Source: Kappaphycus alvarezii
Lineage: Eukaryota; Rhodophyta; Florideophyceae; Gigartinales; Solieriaceae
Direction: 5' to 3'
Length of the DNA stretch: 64,000 nucleotides
Assembly (NCBI GenBank): GCA_002205965.3
Contig: NADL03000534.1
Coordinates: 434,001-498,000 of the forward strand
The notes under the pieces are model-generated. The model was not told where the DNA came from and did no database searches. It saw nothing but the letters and a program-made list of their open reading frames with translations. Each line of letters begins with the position of its first letter. Position 1 is the first letter of the stretch. Position numbers and translations under genes: made by a program. Below are positions 43,713 through 55,934 of this stretch, one piece after another.

Positions 43713-44560
43713 TCAAAAATAAAATTCTAGCCTATTCATCAAAAATATCCTCCCCCCTCCCTCAATAGACAACCGCACAAGATTCAGCACTGCGAAAAAG
43801 CATGATGAATGGAGGTGCATTTTATGAAGAAACCGAGAGTACGGAACCTCAAACTGTTTCAGCCTCTTGTTCGTGGCTTCGTGACGAGCTCTGATAGAAC
43901 TAAACTCGACATGCCCATCGGAGAGCTGCTCACGAAAGCAACTATCGTCAGGATAACCTTGATCTGCTACGAATTTCTCATCATGTAGCAGATGGCGCTT
44001 AAGACCATAGCGAAAATGCTCAAATCCATGAACTTTCGGCAAGGAAATGGGCAGTTGGCCCACACAATATTACCACCACGAATGCTCAACCCTTCTTCAT
44101 ATCGCAGGCCCGGAGTGGCTAAAACATTGCGGTCTACACGGAGCTGGCTCTTAAAAAAAGAGATCGGTACCATCAACTGACATTTTAAACGAAGAGTGCG
44201 CCCGACCAGACAATCGTTTCTCAAAATGTACCTAAAAAACGTTAGCATTGTGGTGGAAAAGCTAGTAAAAGTGAAAAAGAATGACGAAACTTACCACTTC
44301 TAGGACTGCAATTCGCTTTATAACTCACCAACACCATAGGCGAAAAGTTTTCTCGTCGACATTAGAAATGGTGGCGTTAATGTGTTCTTTGTTGTAGTTC
44401 TTGAAAAAAAACGGACCCAGAGTAATTGCCGCGGCTCAGTTTTCGCCGGGAGCAGAAGACAACACAAGTTCCATGTTCTAGCAGCAGTCTCAGGGCTAAC
44501 ACAAAAGGCCCCCTGAAGCGGAGAGCAGCGGTACTGCCAGTTATATTTTGAGTGCCGAGC
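43713..44560 (-). mobile_element. HARBI1-like (PIF/Harbinger, DDE_4) transposase remnant B with intron
   Basis: Read on the minus strand: VDEKTFRLWCW and IKRIAVLEV, intron, VHFEKRLSGRAHSS, KMSVDGTDLFF (first catalytic Asp), then in a shifted frame GLRYEEGLSIRGGNIVWANC, PFPCRKFMDLSIF, then FRYGLKRHLLHDEKFVADQG with YPDD (second catalytic Asp block), IRARHEATNKRLKQFEVPYS and HSSCFFAVLNLVRLSIEGG (third, E-containing block with RHE). This is a nearly complete DDE_4 catalytic domain. At least two frameshifts and a stop (TTTTAA after LFF) break it. It is a different subfamily from the copy at 26.2 kb. Confidence 0.85.
44232..44294 (-). other. Putative 63-nt intron in the HARBI1-like transposase
   Basis: Minus strand GTAAGT at 44294 to TTTTTTAG ending at 44232. 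It interrupts the coding sequence between LEV and VHFEKRLSGR and contains in-frame stops; removing it joins two conserved transposase segments. Confidence 0.75.
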
Positions 44561-44653
44561 CGGAGACAAAGGGCTGCAGTAAAGAAAGCATCAGTTGTAA
44601 TCGTAGAGACGTCCATTGAAGGCTGGGGCCTGGAGCCAACGCAAAAATGTGTC

Positions 44654-44683
44654 GTGCAACAGAACATATTTGTTCTGTTGCAC
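44654..44683. repeat. Perfect hairpin, 13-bp stem, TATT loop
   Basis: GTGCAACAGAACA (44654-44666) and TGTTCTGTTGCAC (44671-44683) are exact reverse complements. It is about 100 bases beyond the N-terminal end of the HARBI1-like copy. Confidence 0.95.
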
Positions 44684-45342
44684 AGCAGTCAATTTTCATT
44701 TTACATGGCAAATACAAAATATATATTTTTTCCGAAGAAAAGCATTTTTCGTAACATTGCGCTTTTGCCAACCTTTAACTGTCAATTGGGACGCAATGCA
44801 AGGGAAAACGCACAAATATCTTGCGAATATAGACAGTTCTATGGGTAATCAATGATTGCATGAATGTGATTTAGAAAAATGTAACTTTTTAATTAAAAAA
44901 TCGTTTTCAAAATCGAAAAGTTCATAAGAAAACCGAACGAAGTGTTCATCCTTTAGTTTTGTTTGCATTTCAGCATTCTTTTTGAGATGATAGGTGGTTC
45001 TATGGTGTTCCATATTTCGCGGGATAAAAGATTAAAAAGGAAACAATACAGCCCCAACAGACTTTGTACGTTTCTTGTTCGCCTGGCGAAAGACGATTCG
45101 AAAATTGCGAACAAAAAATTCCAACAATTAATGTTCAATTTTTTTTGATACACACTCTTTATAGGTTAGTAACTCAGATCAGCAATTTTCTGACGATCAT
45201 ATTCACAATCATCTATTCGCCTCTGGCAAACAAACCCCAGCATGGACCCCTCAAAAGAGATGACGAAGAGCAGTGATGCTGTCGCACATTTGCGGATGCT
45301 GTTTGACACAAAAAAATAACGGGCACTGAGAAGCTCAAGGCA

Positions 45343-46136
45343 GTGTATATTATGTCAATGCTCTTTCAACTGCATAACTTGTCTGCTTTCAGAGCTTGTT
45401 GCAATCGCATGAGGCAGGAGATTCTGGGTGTAACAAACCATCGTAAGTTTCATGATATGATTAACTTTGGTTGCTCTCGTCTTGTTCTATTAAAGACCTA
45501 TTTTTATGTCAACGGTGAATATTTTTCTTCACCCACGCTAGGACGTCGCTGTACATTGCGGAATGAGTCTATGACAGGGCTAAAGCGCTCGTATGGGGAT
45601 TTTATGGGAGAGAGCGAGTCAGAGGATATTACAGAATCCGTAGAGGGGTTTGATATCGCTGTTCTTCATCCTACTTGCTTGACGGCGACCTGAGTCGAGC
45701 CTGAAACGACTACTAAGGGAGTTACATTAGCTATAGTACTGCCTTCAGGAGTGCTACGGGGTGGTTTTAGCGACCGTGTGGTGCCAGTCAGACGTACTAC
45801 GTTTGAGCTATCAATTATATGGCCAGAGCCGCTAAAGAGTACAAATTATCTGCATGACAAATTTTGCTGTGTAATGGCCCTGACAAGATTACAAACTACC
45901 ATCCCAAATTGTTAGCTTTTGAAGCGGCTTTAAAGAAACATAGAATCAAGAAGAATGAGGCTTTATTGTCTATTTGGAAGATCCCGCGTCCATTTGCCGT
46001 AAAGACCCATGTATACGGCAAGTACAATCTTACATGGCGCCAAGATGATACCAAGTTACTGTATGTTGATCTTAACGCTTCTATAGACGCCTATGGTTTA
46101 CTTAACTATGACCAAGCTTTTGAAGTCGTAGGATGA
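45343..46136 (+). pseudogene. Unrecognised protein, two or three frames, possibly one gene
   Basis: Successive + strand frames join into one protein-like product. 45343-45693 gives SRLVLLKTYFYVNGEYF, LKRSYGDFMGESESED and VEGFDIAVLHPTC. A second frame follows (45721-45885: LAIVLPSGVLRGGFSDRVVP, TFELSIIWPEPL, YLHDKF). A third frame comes from 45864 (NYHPKLLAFEAALKKHRIKK, IWKIPRPFAVKTHVYGKYNL, DTKLLYVDLNASIDAYGLL, stop at 46136). The residue composition, alternating strands and the WPEPL / PFAVKTH / YVDL motifs look like real protein. I cannot name the family; similar-looking uncharacterised proteins seem familiar to me from diatom genomes. It may be a cargo or accessory gene of a mobile element, given its neighbours. 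Confidence 0.5.
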
Positions 46137-48059
46137 ACTTCATGTTAAAGTAGAATTCCAAATTTCCCGCATTTCCCAGGACGCTACACTTGGAATAACT
46201 GCAACCCGGGGTAAACGTTCTTCTTTGCTGCGGGGCACCTCACGATGAACAAGGTTCGCCCTGAACATAGTTCAATAAGGTGAACCGTACTGAATTCCGA
46301 TCCTACGATGCCCACACGACGCGAAGGTTCAGTATGAGCAAACCATTTGTATCTGGTGACTCGTTTCCGTTCCATTCTGTACGAATCGAGAGGCGGTTCA
46401 CACAAAAATTCAAGATACCCGGTCCAGTCACGGTCATGGGACGTCATTATTCTCAAACGGCGGTTTGCACCGCTGAAAGACGTTTGATCAGCAAAGGAAT
46501 GTGTAGTATTTGTACTGCTCAAACCTCAGCGTCAATATTTAATATTTGTATTGATTTTTGAATAAAATACCATGTTCAACTCAAATTCATTGATCCCCTG
46601 GATACAAAAATCATCGAAGAACTCAAACCGGAGCAGCAAGGTAGTTGATTATTACCACAGTCTGAATCATTCCCTTGTGCTAAAACCCTTATCAAATGCA
46701 TCAGCATCCGATGGCCAGAGCTATCTCTGAGGCACCTCAGCAACCAGAAAAAGGAGGTCTCCTACCGCCGATGTCCACGAAAACTTATGAAATACACAAA
46801 TAAGCAATGTAGTTTGAAAAAAATGAACGATGGAAGGAAAAGTACGGTGCGAATCGCTGCATATTCACATTACGCTCTCACTGGTAAGCAAATGCTTCTA
46901 ATTGATATTAATACAGAAATGATTAATTATGGACGGCCCACTACATTCTACAGTGCAACTGCCAAAAGAAGAACAAAACGAACGGCTTACCCATCAAATT
47001 TGTTGATGGTTTGTAAACAAAAGCCTTCCATTTCTGTGTGTCGAAAACCCAGAGATCCAGAAATTTTTGTAAATTAAAAATCATGCTGCTTTCACAGTTT
47101 CGTTCCGTCTCACAGTAAGCCGAGGGATTAAGGATATGCATCTAGCTATGCGGGTACAAATGAAAATGGTAATCTTTACAGAACCTGGTAAAATAAAGTT
47201 AATAAGTAATGCATGGTCTTCGAAGGAGTTCAGAGGGTTATATAGTGGTACTAGCACATTGACTAGCGTCTGACTGGAAAATAGAATCTACTGAGCTATA
47301 TTTCTATCAATTCATGACCGTCCACTCAGGTGCTTCAATATGTGACGTTGATGTGTTAGGGTCATCGGTTCTCTGCGGTAAAGTAATGGCTCTAAACTCC
47401 AATAAATCCAGTTATGTCTGCAGTGGCTCCTCGAAAATTCCCAATCGACTGGTGAGTGATGGCCATAAACATACAATTGTACAGTGTCGTATGACTCAAT
47501 AAACTCATACCTCGTGCCCATTAACCGCACCGGCGCACTAAATTAGAGTACTACTGATGTCCGTAAATTGCGGCACGAGAACCATATTTTCAAAACTCAA
47601 AATTTACACTGTCCCTTCGCCCTTAAACGATTCTTTTTATGACTATGTAAGTGTTCTATGTAGTACCAACAAAATCGATACACTCAGAGAATACCCCGTT
47701 CCTGCTACATCCAAGAAAGAAATATTATCCAATATAAAAGAATTTAAATTGTATCTGCCCGACAATGAAAGTTTACTTAATCAACCAAAGGTGCATTGGC
47801 TGCACTTCCCAAAAATAACGCCGTGTTGCGACCATCAGAAATGGCAGACGAACATCAAACGAGTCCATCCAAGATCCCTCCATCTTTCTCAACTACAGCA
47901 TTCGTCCACTGTCTTCAATAACCTACCCGACGCATTCCTATGCTCCTCGAAAGAACCTACATTGTTCTCATGATTTTTCACGACAATAGCGTTAGCAGCG
48001 ATATCACCCCACTCCTTCTTCTCTGCCGGCGAAAAATACAGAAATCAATGCTGCTGCTC
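46137..48059. other. Undefined stretch between unknown gene and hAT remnant
   Basis: Frames at 46280-46561, 46787-47077 and 47557-47973 (+) are Lys/Asn/Ser-rich without motifs. They may be decayed parts of mobile elements. No terminal repeats noted. Confidence 0.4.
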
Positions 48060-50186
48060 CAGTTAGGTCTTCGAATGGCGGAGTGACATATTGGAGATGC
48101 AATCAACTTTCATAGATCCTACAAGGTAGTGAACCGAAAGGCTAATTCTGGTTATTATACGTCAAAGTCCGAAGAAATTTGTTCGTCTGCCAAGTTTTTG
48201 CGCCAGACCCAAATGTACCGTCTAGGAGCAAGCATACCTTAAAAGTAATCATTCAGTCCCGAAGTGCGGTGGCAACTAATGCACTCCGTCGGCACGTCAA
48301 TAAGCACCATATGATCCTACAGGACAAACTATGTGACCGTATTAAAGACCTTGACGATAAGGAAACAAAAAACGTCATCCAGGCATACTAGCAGGAAGCA
48401 AAAGATGATATCAAAAGAGTTTTCAAGACTCATGTCAAATATTAGCCAAATTATATTCATCAGAGAAATCACGATGAAGATCTGGCATTACAAGTGGCAA
48501 AAGTATGTTTACCACTAAATATTGTTGACAATGCCTACCTAATGTGGTAGGTGCACGGAAGAAACCCTCGTGTTTCGATACCGAGTTTTCGCAAGCTCAC
48601 AGATAATCTGATCCCAAAATTCATTCGATCATGTAAGGAGAAGTTTGTAAGGCCAACAATGAAGACTCTGTGCTTCGTTTCGATAAGTTTTGATCTATGC
48701 ATGTCAAGAGATTGTGAATAACTTTTCGATCTTATTGCGCATGGGCTAGACAATAAGTTTGTGTGAAGAATTTTCATTTACGAAAGATTGAGTGCAACAG
48801 TACGAGTGGTATAAATCTTTTCGATGTACTGAGTAAAAAATCTCGCGGTCTAACTCAAAAGATCATATGCTGCGTCAAGGATAGTGGAACGTAATTAAGA
48901 AAGTGTACTAAAATTCTGAAGAAAATCGTGTCATGTGAGTCGCTATAAACTCGAAGTTTGTTTCGAAGGCCCTTGCTTGCACAAATACTTTCAAATGCTT
49001 GCAAACTCGTTCTTTCAACTCGGATGGATGAGGGCCTACGTCAAGTTTCTACACTGGATACGCGAAAATAAATTCAAAAGTGCATCATATTTACTTTAAA
49101 AAAGTGCAAAGGGACGTGACACCTGGTTCAAATCTTTTCGAGCTGAAATCAAACCTGAATAGTAATAACTACAGTTTTGAAGACAAGACTTGTTTCTGCA
49201 GTCGTGAGGATGAACATGATGGTAGATTATGGCGATATAGTTTAATATCGCTTTTCAAATCAAGATAGACTTTATCTAGTCAGCTAGTACCATCTCCACA
49301 GGCCTGGAAGATTGTTAGGGCAATTTTCGAGACTCTACAACCTGTGATGGAAACATATATCCTGAGTCAAATGGGTTCAAGCTGTCTTATGACTGATGAT
49401 GTGGTAATATTTGCGAATTGCATCTCAATTTTATTTCCAGCTTTCTGTTCAGCCAGAGATACTGCCTGAGATTTCCATTGCGTTCGAGCGGAATCTCAAC
49501 GTTTTTGCGATGCATGCTTATATCGATGAAAGCATCAATTAGAGCAGTACTGGAACCGTAACCTCTCTTTTCAAATCGTGCCGAGACAGGAAAAAATTGC
49601 CCCATTGCTCAGCTCTTGTACTCGATCTACAGTACAAGGTGCTCAAGCGCCCATTCTTAGGGCTGTAGCGAGGTTTTAGTGCTGTTGCTAGAGCTCTGGC
49701 AAAACTTTATGATGCAGAAGTTGTTCTATCCCTACTGATTTGGTTCTAAAACTTACAGAATAACTTTGAAGCATTTCTTGAAATCAATGATGTTCAACAG
49801 CTGGTAGTGAAAAATGAAGCTTCTGACCGTTTTGCAAATACCGCAAACTAAGAAGTGGAATACTACTTCAAAATTGAGGAAGATGCAGAGAGTGAGCATC
49901 AGGGAATCCAAATCGCTGTTGAGGAAGAGCTTAAACAATTTCGAAAAGAGCCCTACACAGATAATGACGAGAAATACACCTGGCTCTCTAGAAACTAATC
50001 TAAATTTCCCAAGTTTACGGAGCTAGCTCGACCCATCCTTGGAATAACACCAGCAAAAATGGACAATGAGAGAATATTTAGTCTGGCTGGAAAAATTGCG
50101 ACGCCTTCACGAAATGCAGTATCTGCTGAGAATATAGACAGACTGGTTATTACTTCATGGAACTATCCAAATGAAGTTGAATGGTA
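48060..50186 (+). mobile_element. hAT-family transposase remnant
   Basis: From the left: a BED-finger-like region (VTYWRCNQL near 48080, and ATNALRRHVNKHH at 48270-48310, with CQVFAPDP). A middle part matches hAT architecture loosely (FVRPTMKTLCFVSISFDLCM, with the catalytic-region Asp). The C-terminal dimerisation domain reads ARPILGITPAKMDNERIFSL, then AGKIATPSRNAVSAENIDRL and VITSWNYP at 50020-50180. 'P.S...ERIFS.AG.I.TP.R..LS.ENID.L' is diagnostic for hAT. About ten in-frame stops and several shifts: inactive. Ends and 8-bp target duplication were not identified. Confidence 0.85.
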
Positions 50187-50660
50187 GATTGTGCAAGCAT
50201 ATCCAGCATTTCAGAGTCTAGGGACTTTGTAGTGGCGACTGAATCATTCGAGGAACCTTACTATGATGCACTCGAATAAAGCATAAAAACTACAGTAAGT
50301 TATCTTTTAAGTTGTTTTTTGTAACATACAGTACTATTTGAAGCTTCCAATATGCTTTATGTATCGTGCTATATCGTAATTGGCAACATGTCGCTAATGT
50401 CTCAAAAAACCTGTGTTGAGTTGAAAAAGGTATTGCCGCCAGTGTGCACCTGATCTAAGCATTACCGATGCTGGTAATTAAAAGCTGTTCTTTTCGAACC
50501 CTAAATGACGGCTGAATCAATTGCTCCCTGCTACTAGGTCATCAGGGTATTCGGCATTGCCTAAAAAAGTTCTAGATGATAAAACCAAACTGGATTATAA
50601 GAAAATATTTAGACTCCAAATACCAGCCCTACCAGCCCTTTAGGCACCACTGACTCCTTA

Positions 50661-50745
50661 TTTTTTATAGTTTAGCTGGCGGGAGTTGAACCATGCTTTT
50701 TGTCCTTCAAAGTGCCCCCGATTAGTCGCTAGGCTAAAGAGGCTC
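50661..50745 (-). other. tRNA-like segment with A and B box motifs
   Basis: On the minus strand TAGCCTAGCGAC resembles a pol III A box, and 45 bases later GGTTCAACTCC fits the B box consensus exactly. The flanking arms do not fold into a proper acceptor or T stem (only two T-stem pairs), so it is not a functional tRNA gene; a tRNA pseudogene or tRNA-derived SINE head is more likely. Confidence 0.35.
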
Positions 50746-52617
50746 TAATTGTATCCCACTAGTAAATCATTTAAAGTTTACCGGCGGGTATGTTGATTTA
50801 GTGTTTTCCCATATATTTCGTTGTTCTTTGTACCCTTGATTGCATGATTTATGAGTTATGTGAGATACCCTCAGCACTGATACCCTATATACGGACATAT
50901 GTTAGTTTTTTGGATGCTAGTTTGTAAACTTGAAATTAACGCTCATTTCTTTGCGTATATGCCCGCGTAATGTTTTTAGAAGTTGAAAGTGGAAGTACAT
51001 TTCCTGTTTATAGCATCAGAATGTGAAATTTTTGAGGGTATCCCTTTACTCTATATCGCTTTCCTGCATAACTATTATATCAGTTGTTCCAGTTTAAGGT
51101 CCTCGAAATGTTGTAGCTCAACGTCAGTTCCCGTCCATTTATCGCTGTTTGACTAATCGGACTTACATTTACCTTGTCAACACTTACATTATACGAAATT
51201 TAATGCCAACATGGCCTGATTTATACATATACAACGATATTGGCATTTCAAAGTTATTTTAGAGTCCAAACTTTTATACAGAAAAATCAAAGTTAACAAT
51301 GAAACATTTATTTTTAGAATAATTTCGCTCAATAAATATTATTAGTTCTTTCGCATTGTAGATGTAGTTTGCAAAAAGTAACAGTTTTATAGACACTGAA
51401 TTTTATCCTTGGAGTCTTTATGGTTTATTGCATAATATAAGATTAAACAATTCATGCATAGTCAGTACTCACCGAAAAAAAAAATTCAATCCCATTACGA
51501 AGCCTTCCAAAGATGAAAATCGTTGTTTCTATTTACATTCGATTTAAAAATCACTTCTAAGACAGAAACATTCATATATTCACCTTACGGTAATAATTGT
51601 TGGCACTATGCATTTTTTCTTCCTCACAAAGCGAAACTATGATACTTTATCACTGCAAAAAGTTCTACAGAACTGTATTATAATGGGACATGGATGCTTA
51701 AATTTTAGTATAATGAGTACCAATTCAATTTCAATATACATTGTTAATCTTGATTCAATGGGCCGTTGAATTACTCGGCTTTATCAAAGACCTACTAATA
51801 TTTGACCATACGTATTTACATATTATCAGAGTGCGTTGCGACGAATAGGATTCACAAAATTTTAGATTACGTGAGTAAAGTAAGGGAAGAAGTTTTAAAT
51901 GTGATTCGTACTTGTAAATTTAAGGATAGGCGATAATTTTATGCCTCGTTGATATAAAAACAAATTTAGTCTTTAGTGATTACAAAAGAATAGTTCTTTC
52001 TGAAATCTTCTATGCTCAATATTACGTAAAAATTTTAATGGATAAATGTTTGAGCATCTCGTTCAGTGCAGAGGCGCAATGAAAAGAATTCTTTTCGAAT
52101 AATTAGATTATTTGAATAATTAACCGAAAATTCCTGACAATATTATTTTCAGTATATTGTTTCACCCTTTTTAAAAGAACTGAGAAATATACTATAGAGT
52201 TGCCCTTTTAAACTTTTTTAACTCCAACAGTTAAATTTTTCCAGTAGACATTTCATAATGAATTTCATTCTTAATATTCTAGAAATAGATACTTTGTTGT
52301 CCTTTGTGGTTTTCTATGACCTGAGGAAAGTCAATATTATAAATATATTATGAAGCTCATTTATTAATATCAATTAATAATCACCACTAATAATCTATAG
52401 AAAGATGTATAAAGCCAATTTAAAAGGTATGTGAGGAGTAAGTTACAAGCTGTACACTTGTTCCAATAAAAATAGATTATGGTAATATAGAGAATGAAAA
52501 ATTATTTCTCAATAATTCTTTTTCTGATATTTATATCTCCATAGAGGGCTGTATTATGCTTTATTTGTAGGGGGCACCACAGAAGACTAGTGTTTACTAA
52601 AATTCTTTCCGTTTTAT

Positions 52618-53075
52618 TGTATGTCGACAAGTCCGCATTACACCGAACTGCGGGTTCTGGTACGCGGACGACTCCGGGCAATGGCTAAACCAATTGCCCA
52701 CTCAAGTGAGAAAGGGACCGGAAGAAAACTCCATCACCTAAACCGAGGATTCAAGAGGCTTAAGAAAATCCCGTTGTAATCACATAGGCTTACAGATATA
52801 GTCGGCGGCGACAACGGCGAGAACTCCGGACAAGCGAGCTTGGCGACCAGCCCGCAAGGCTGTAAAGACCACAACCCCTCGCAAGACGTCAAAAAGACGG
52901 TGAATTTAGGCACGGCAGGGTACGGTGGACTTCGCAAACCCTGTTCTAGTAGTAGAGCCATCCTAATGCACCTTTCCCAGTTCGTTCCACGTGCGCTGGG
53001 GGCGCGGAGAGGCAATCTACTAGATGTGGCCGTCGATTGGTTTTGTATAAAACAAGGTGGAACACTTTTTTGCAA
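52618..53075. repeat. GC-rich island, possible solo LTR
   Basis: Composition jumps to GC-rich for about 450 bases and back. The left edge starts TGTATGTCGACAAGTCCGC; a GTCCGC/GCGGAC inverted pair follows; the right edge has TTTTGTATAAAACAAGG. A TG start, compact length, a late TATA-like box and sharp compositional edges suggest a solo LTR. Frames on both strands (113 and 84 codons) look like non-coding GC-rich shadow. No second copy is in the window to confirm it. Confidence 0.3.
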
Positions 53076-55934
53076 ACTGATATTTGTACTTTAGTATTTT
53101 AGGGTCTGAGTTTATTTTTGGGTAGGGCTTTAGTTTATAATTTAGTTACCAGGAAGATACGTAGATGGCCTTTTTACAGAAAAAAAAAATGCTCCTGCTT
53201 TCCTCTATTTCGTCCAAAACGTTTTGTATTCAAAAACTTTCTATTGGAAAGAGTTCGAAGTAATTTTCATATCGCATTCGCAGACTCTGCATCAGCACTG
53301 AAGATTTATTTCTATGAGATGTTTTGAAAGATAGGTGGCTCAAATGGAAAGGACAGTCTAAACCGCTGGAAAACCCCACTTACTGGGAAATTTTGATTTA
53401 GTGATCAGCCATTTCCCATACACTTCGTATTTAGTGTACTATAACTCAGACGGAACCAAAACTTATGATGATGACGGCCTCCAAACGTTCTAATATATCT
53501 TCTGTGTCACATAGCAACAGAAAATTATTAAATTAACCAACTCACCTATATGAAAAGTATAGATCTTATCGCCCAAAACATAAATTCAATTATATGCATT
53601 GATTAATGAAAATCATTTCAATGCATGAAAAATTACCGCTGAGATGTTTTAACATAAATTGGGCGTTCATAGACTAGTCCTCTGAAGGAGGCCCAAAAAG
53701 CTTCATTTTATTGATATTTTGAACATTTCGCTTTGAAATAACTGATATACGTTATTAATTACTTTTAAATATCTTCAAATCTGGTAAAATGGTACAAAAT
53801 CTTGCTGAACTACACTTTAGATACGTCATTCGGAATTATCTTCTGTATTGATATAGTAAAAGTGTTCTCAACCTTCTCCCTAACATTTGAGTATTTCTGA
53901 ATTGCTATTTATATTTTGAACTTCTGATATTAAAGGAGATTATTTACATGTGTTCAAAAATTCGATGGTATAATGTAGTAAAAACTAGGAGCTCCCAAAG
54001 TTTTATTTTGAAGCTTTATTTTTTGATTCAAGCTTTATGTATATTAAAGAACCTTTGGAAACTATCTTAGGTTTCATGTTACGACTGAGCACCGTAATCT
54101 ATGGCACTAAGTCTCGATAACTGACTCATCTAATAGATCTGAGCCCAAACTTAGGTCTGTCGATGGATAATTTAAATATTTCCAAGCGCAACACTCTCAT
54201 TGGAGAACACGTGTAAAAGTTTTATTTTGCATGTGAAATGCTTGGCGCAAAGATAGCATATCTTTGACTCAAAACAGAGCTTGAAATGGGGCTTGAGTTT
54301 ACATGATGAATTTTTATGTGAGCAGGTAGAATTTCGAAAGAAATGTTTTTACGAAATGCAAGTCTCTGAGCATTTATCTCTCCGCAATTGAATATCAAGT
54401 AAATAATACTTGACAATGAAGAAGAAAACTACCTCTATAAAATAAATTAGCAAATACGGAGACTTTAAAAGCTGCTCTGAGGACAATTGAAGGAAAAGAT
54501 GGCATTCTAAGTGATGAATACTGAGAAATCAGTTGCTCTCCAATTGCATCAATGAAATTACTTTTTTAGTAGAAAAACATATTTTAGATGTATTTTCTGA
54601 AGAGGAAAGTATAACGTAAACCTTTTCCTGTATCTTTCCGGCTGAACTTTAATTCCAGTCGCTTTTGAAACAGTGTAATGTTTCTTAGTTCTCAAACGCC
54701 TTGAAAAGTATAAAGCTGACTTGGAATCCTACTATTTTCGTACATTTTTTGAAGAAAATTAAGCAGCCGAAGGTTTGAATCAGGTAATAGGTTTAGTAAA
54801 AGGCGGTAACGGGTTTATCATTTCTTTAAAAATAAAATTTTGATGAAACGTAAGCTAGCTTTCCCCGTTACTGTCATTCAGCAGTTCTACTGCAATTTTA
54901 TCTCTACAGTTTTGCTTTAACAAATTTCATATTTTTCTTCCTTTCGACGCACTGCTTGTGTACATATTATTATATGAAAAGTTTTTGAACATGAAAACTG
55001 TTGGCTTACCTTTTAAATTATTCGGCTTCACTGTACAAGAATCTTTCAAACAAATTTAGAAATTTGGCTCCAAGGAATTATAAATACTTGGAATTCAGAC
55101 ATAAAGAAGTAAAATTTACTAACGGGTGCTTTTAAGGCAAAAAAATCCCCCATTTCCTTTTATCGAAATTTTAATCGTACAAACCCATTTAAGTAGTAAA
55201 TTTGGTCAATCTGAATTCCCTATTAGATATCCAATACATTGAACCGCCTTTAAACCATTTACAAAAAAATTTTGACTTAGTTTAGATTCCATCCAAGCTG
55301 GATTATCTGGATAATGAGGTTAGTGCAGTACCTGCGAGATATAATGGAATTTTTCTGAGCCCATGATCACACCTACGGGTTCCTGGTACTATCTTTGGCT
55401 TATAATTACTCCAAAATCTCTACGACAGGCAATAAAAATCACTGGGAAAATTTTGAAATATCTGTAAGGACTGCAAGTAGTATTACGAATCCATTGAAAG
55501 ATTCTGAGTAGAAATTCTAACACTACGTTTTCTAGGAATACTGGAACTCTTTTCCCAGGGATATTTTCTACCCAAAAACCAAAAATCAGCCCTCCTTAGT
55601 TATTTTTGTTACGATATTCCAGTTGATTGTCAAGAAGAATCCGTAAAATCCATGTATATATGCAGACATACAATATTCAGTCCTAAGGTTATCGTAAGGT
55701 CTGTTCAGTAAGTGGGGTATTTTCATCCTAACTTGGACAAAACGTAACTATATTTACATATTCTCTAGAAAATCTTATCTATCAAGCGTATAGTTCAGCA
55801 ATTCATGATACGTAAAGGAAAGCTGTTGAGGAACACAAATAATGAGCCCAATTTTGATCATTTATGAAGGAAAGGGTCGCGATTTCCCGCACATTCCTTG
55901 AAGATGATGGACAACGGGATAGAGAGAAGACAAG

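Larger units (their letters stand above)
50261..55930. other. Very AT-rich gene desert
   Basis: About 5.6 kb with almost no frame above 60 codons except in the GC-rich island at 52.6-53.1 kb. No recognised transposon protein and no mitochondrial or plastid gene motif was seen, so I do not call it an organelle insertion. A tRNA-like segment lies at 50661-50745. Confidence 0.6.

Noticed and set aside
46184..46561. Overlapping frames on both strands near 46.3 kb
   Set aside because: Neither strand shows a domain; both are about 100 codons and likely chance.
50661..50745. Functional tRNA gene
   Set aside because: A and B boxes are present but acceptor and T stems do not pair, so I list it only as a tRNA-like segment.
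50261..55930. Organelle DNA insertion (because very AT-rich)
   Set aside because: No mitochondrial or plastid protein, rRNA or tRNA could be recognised in any frame.
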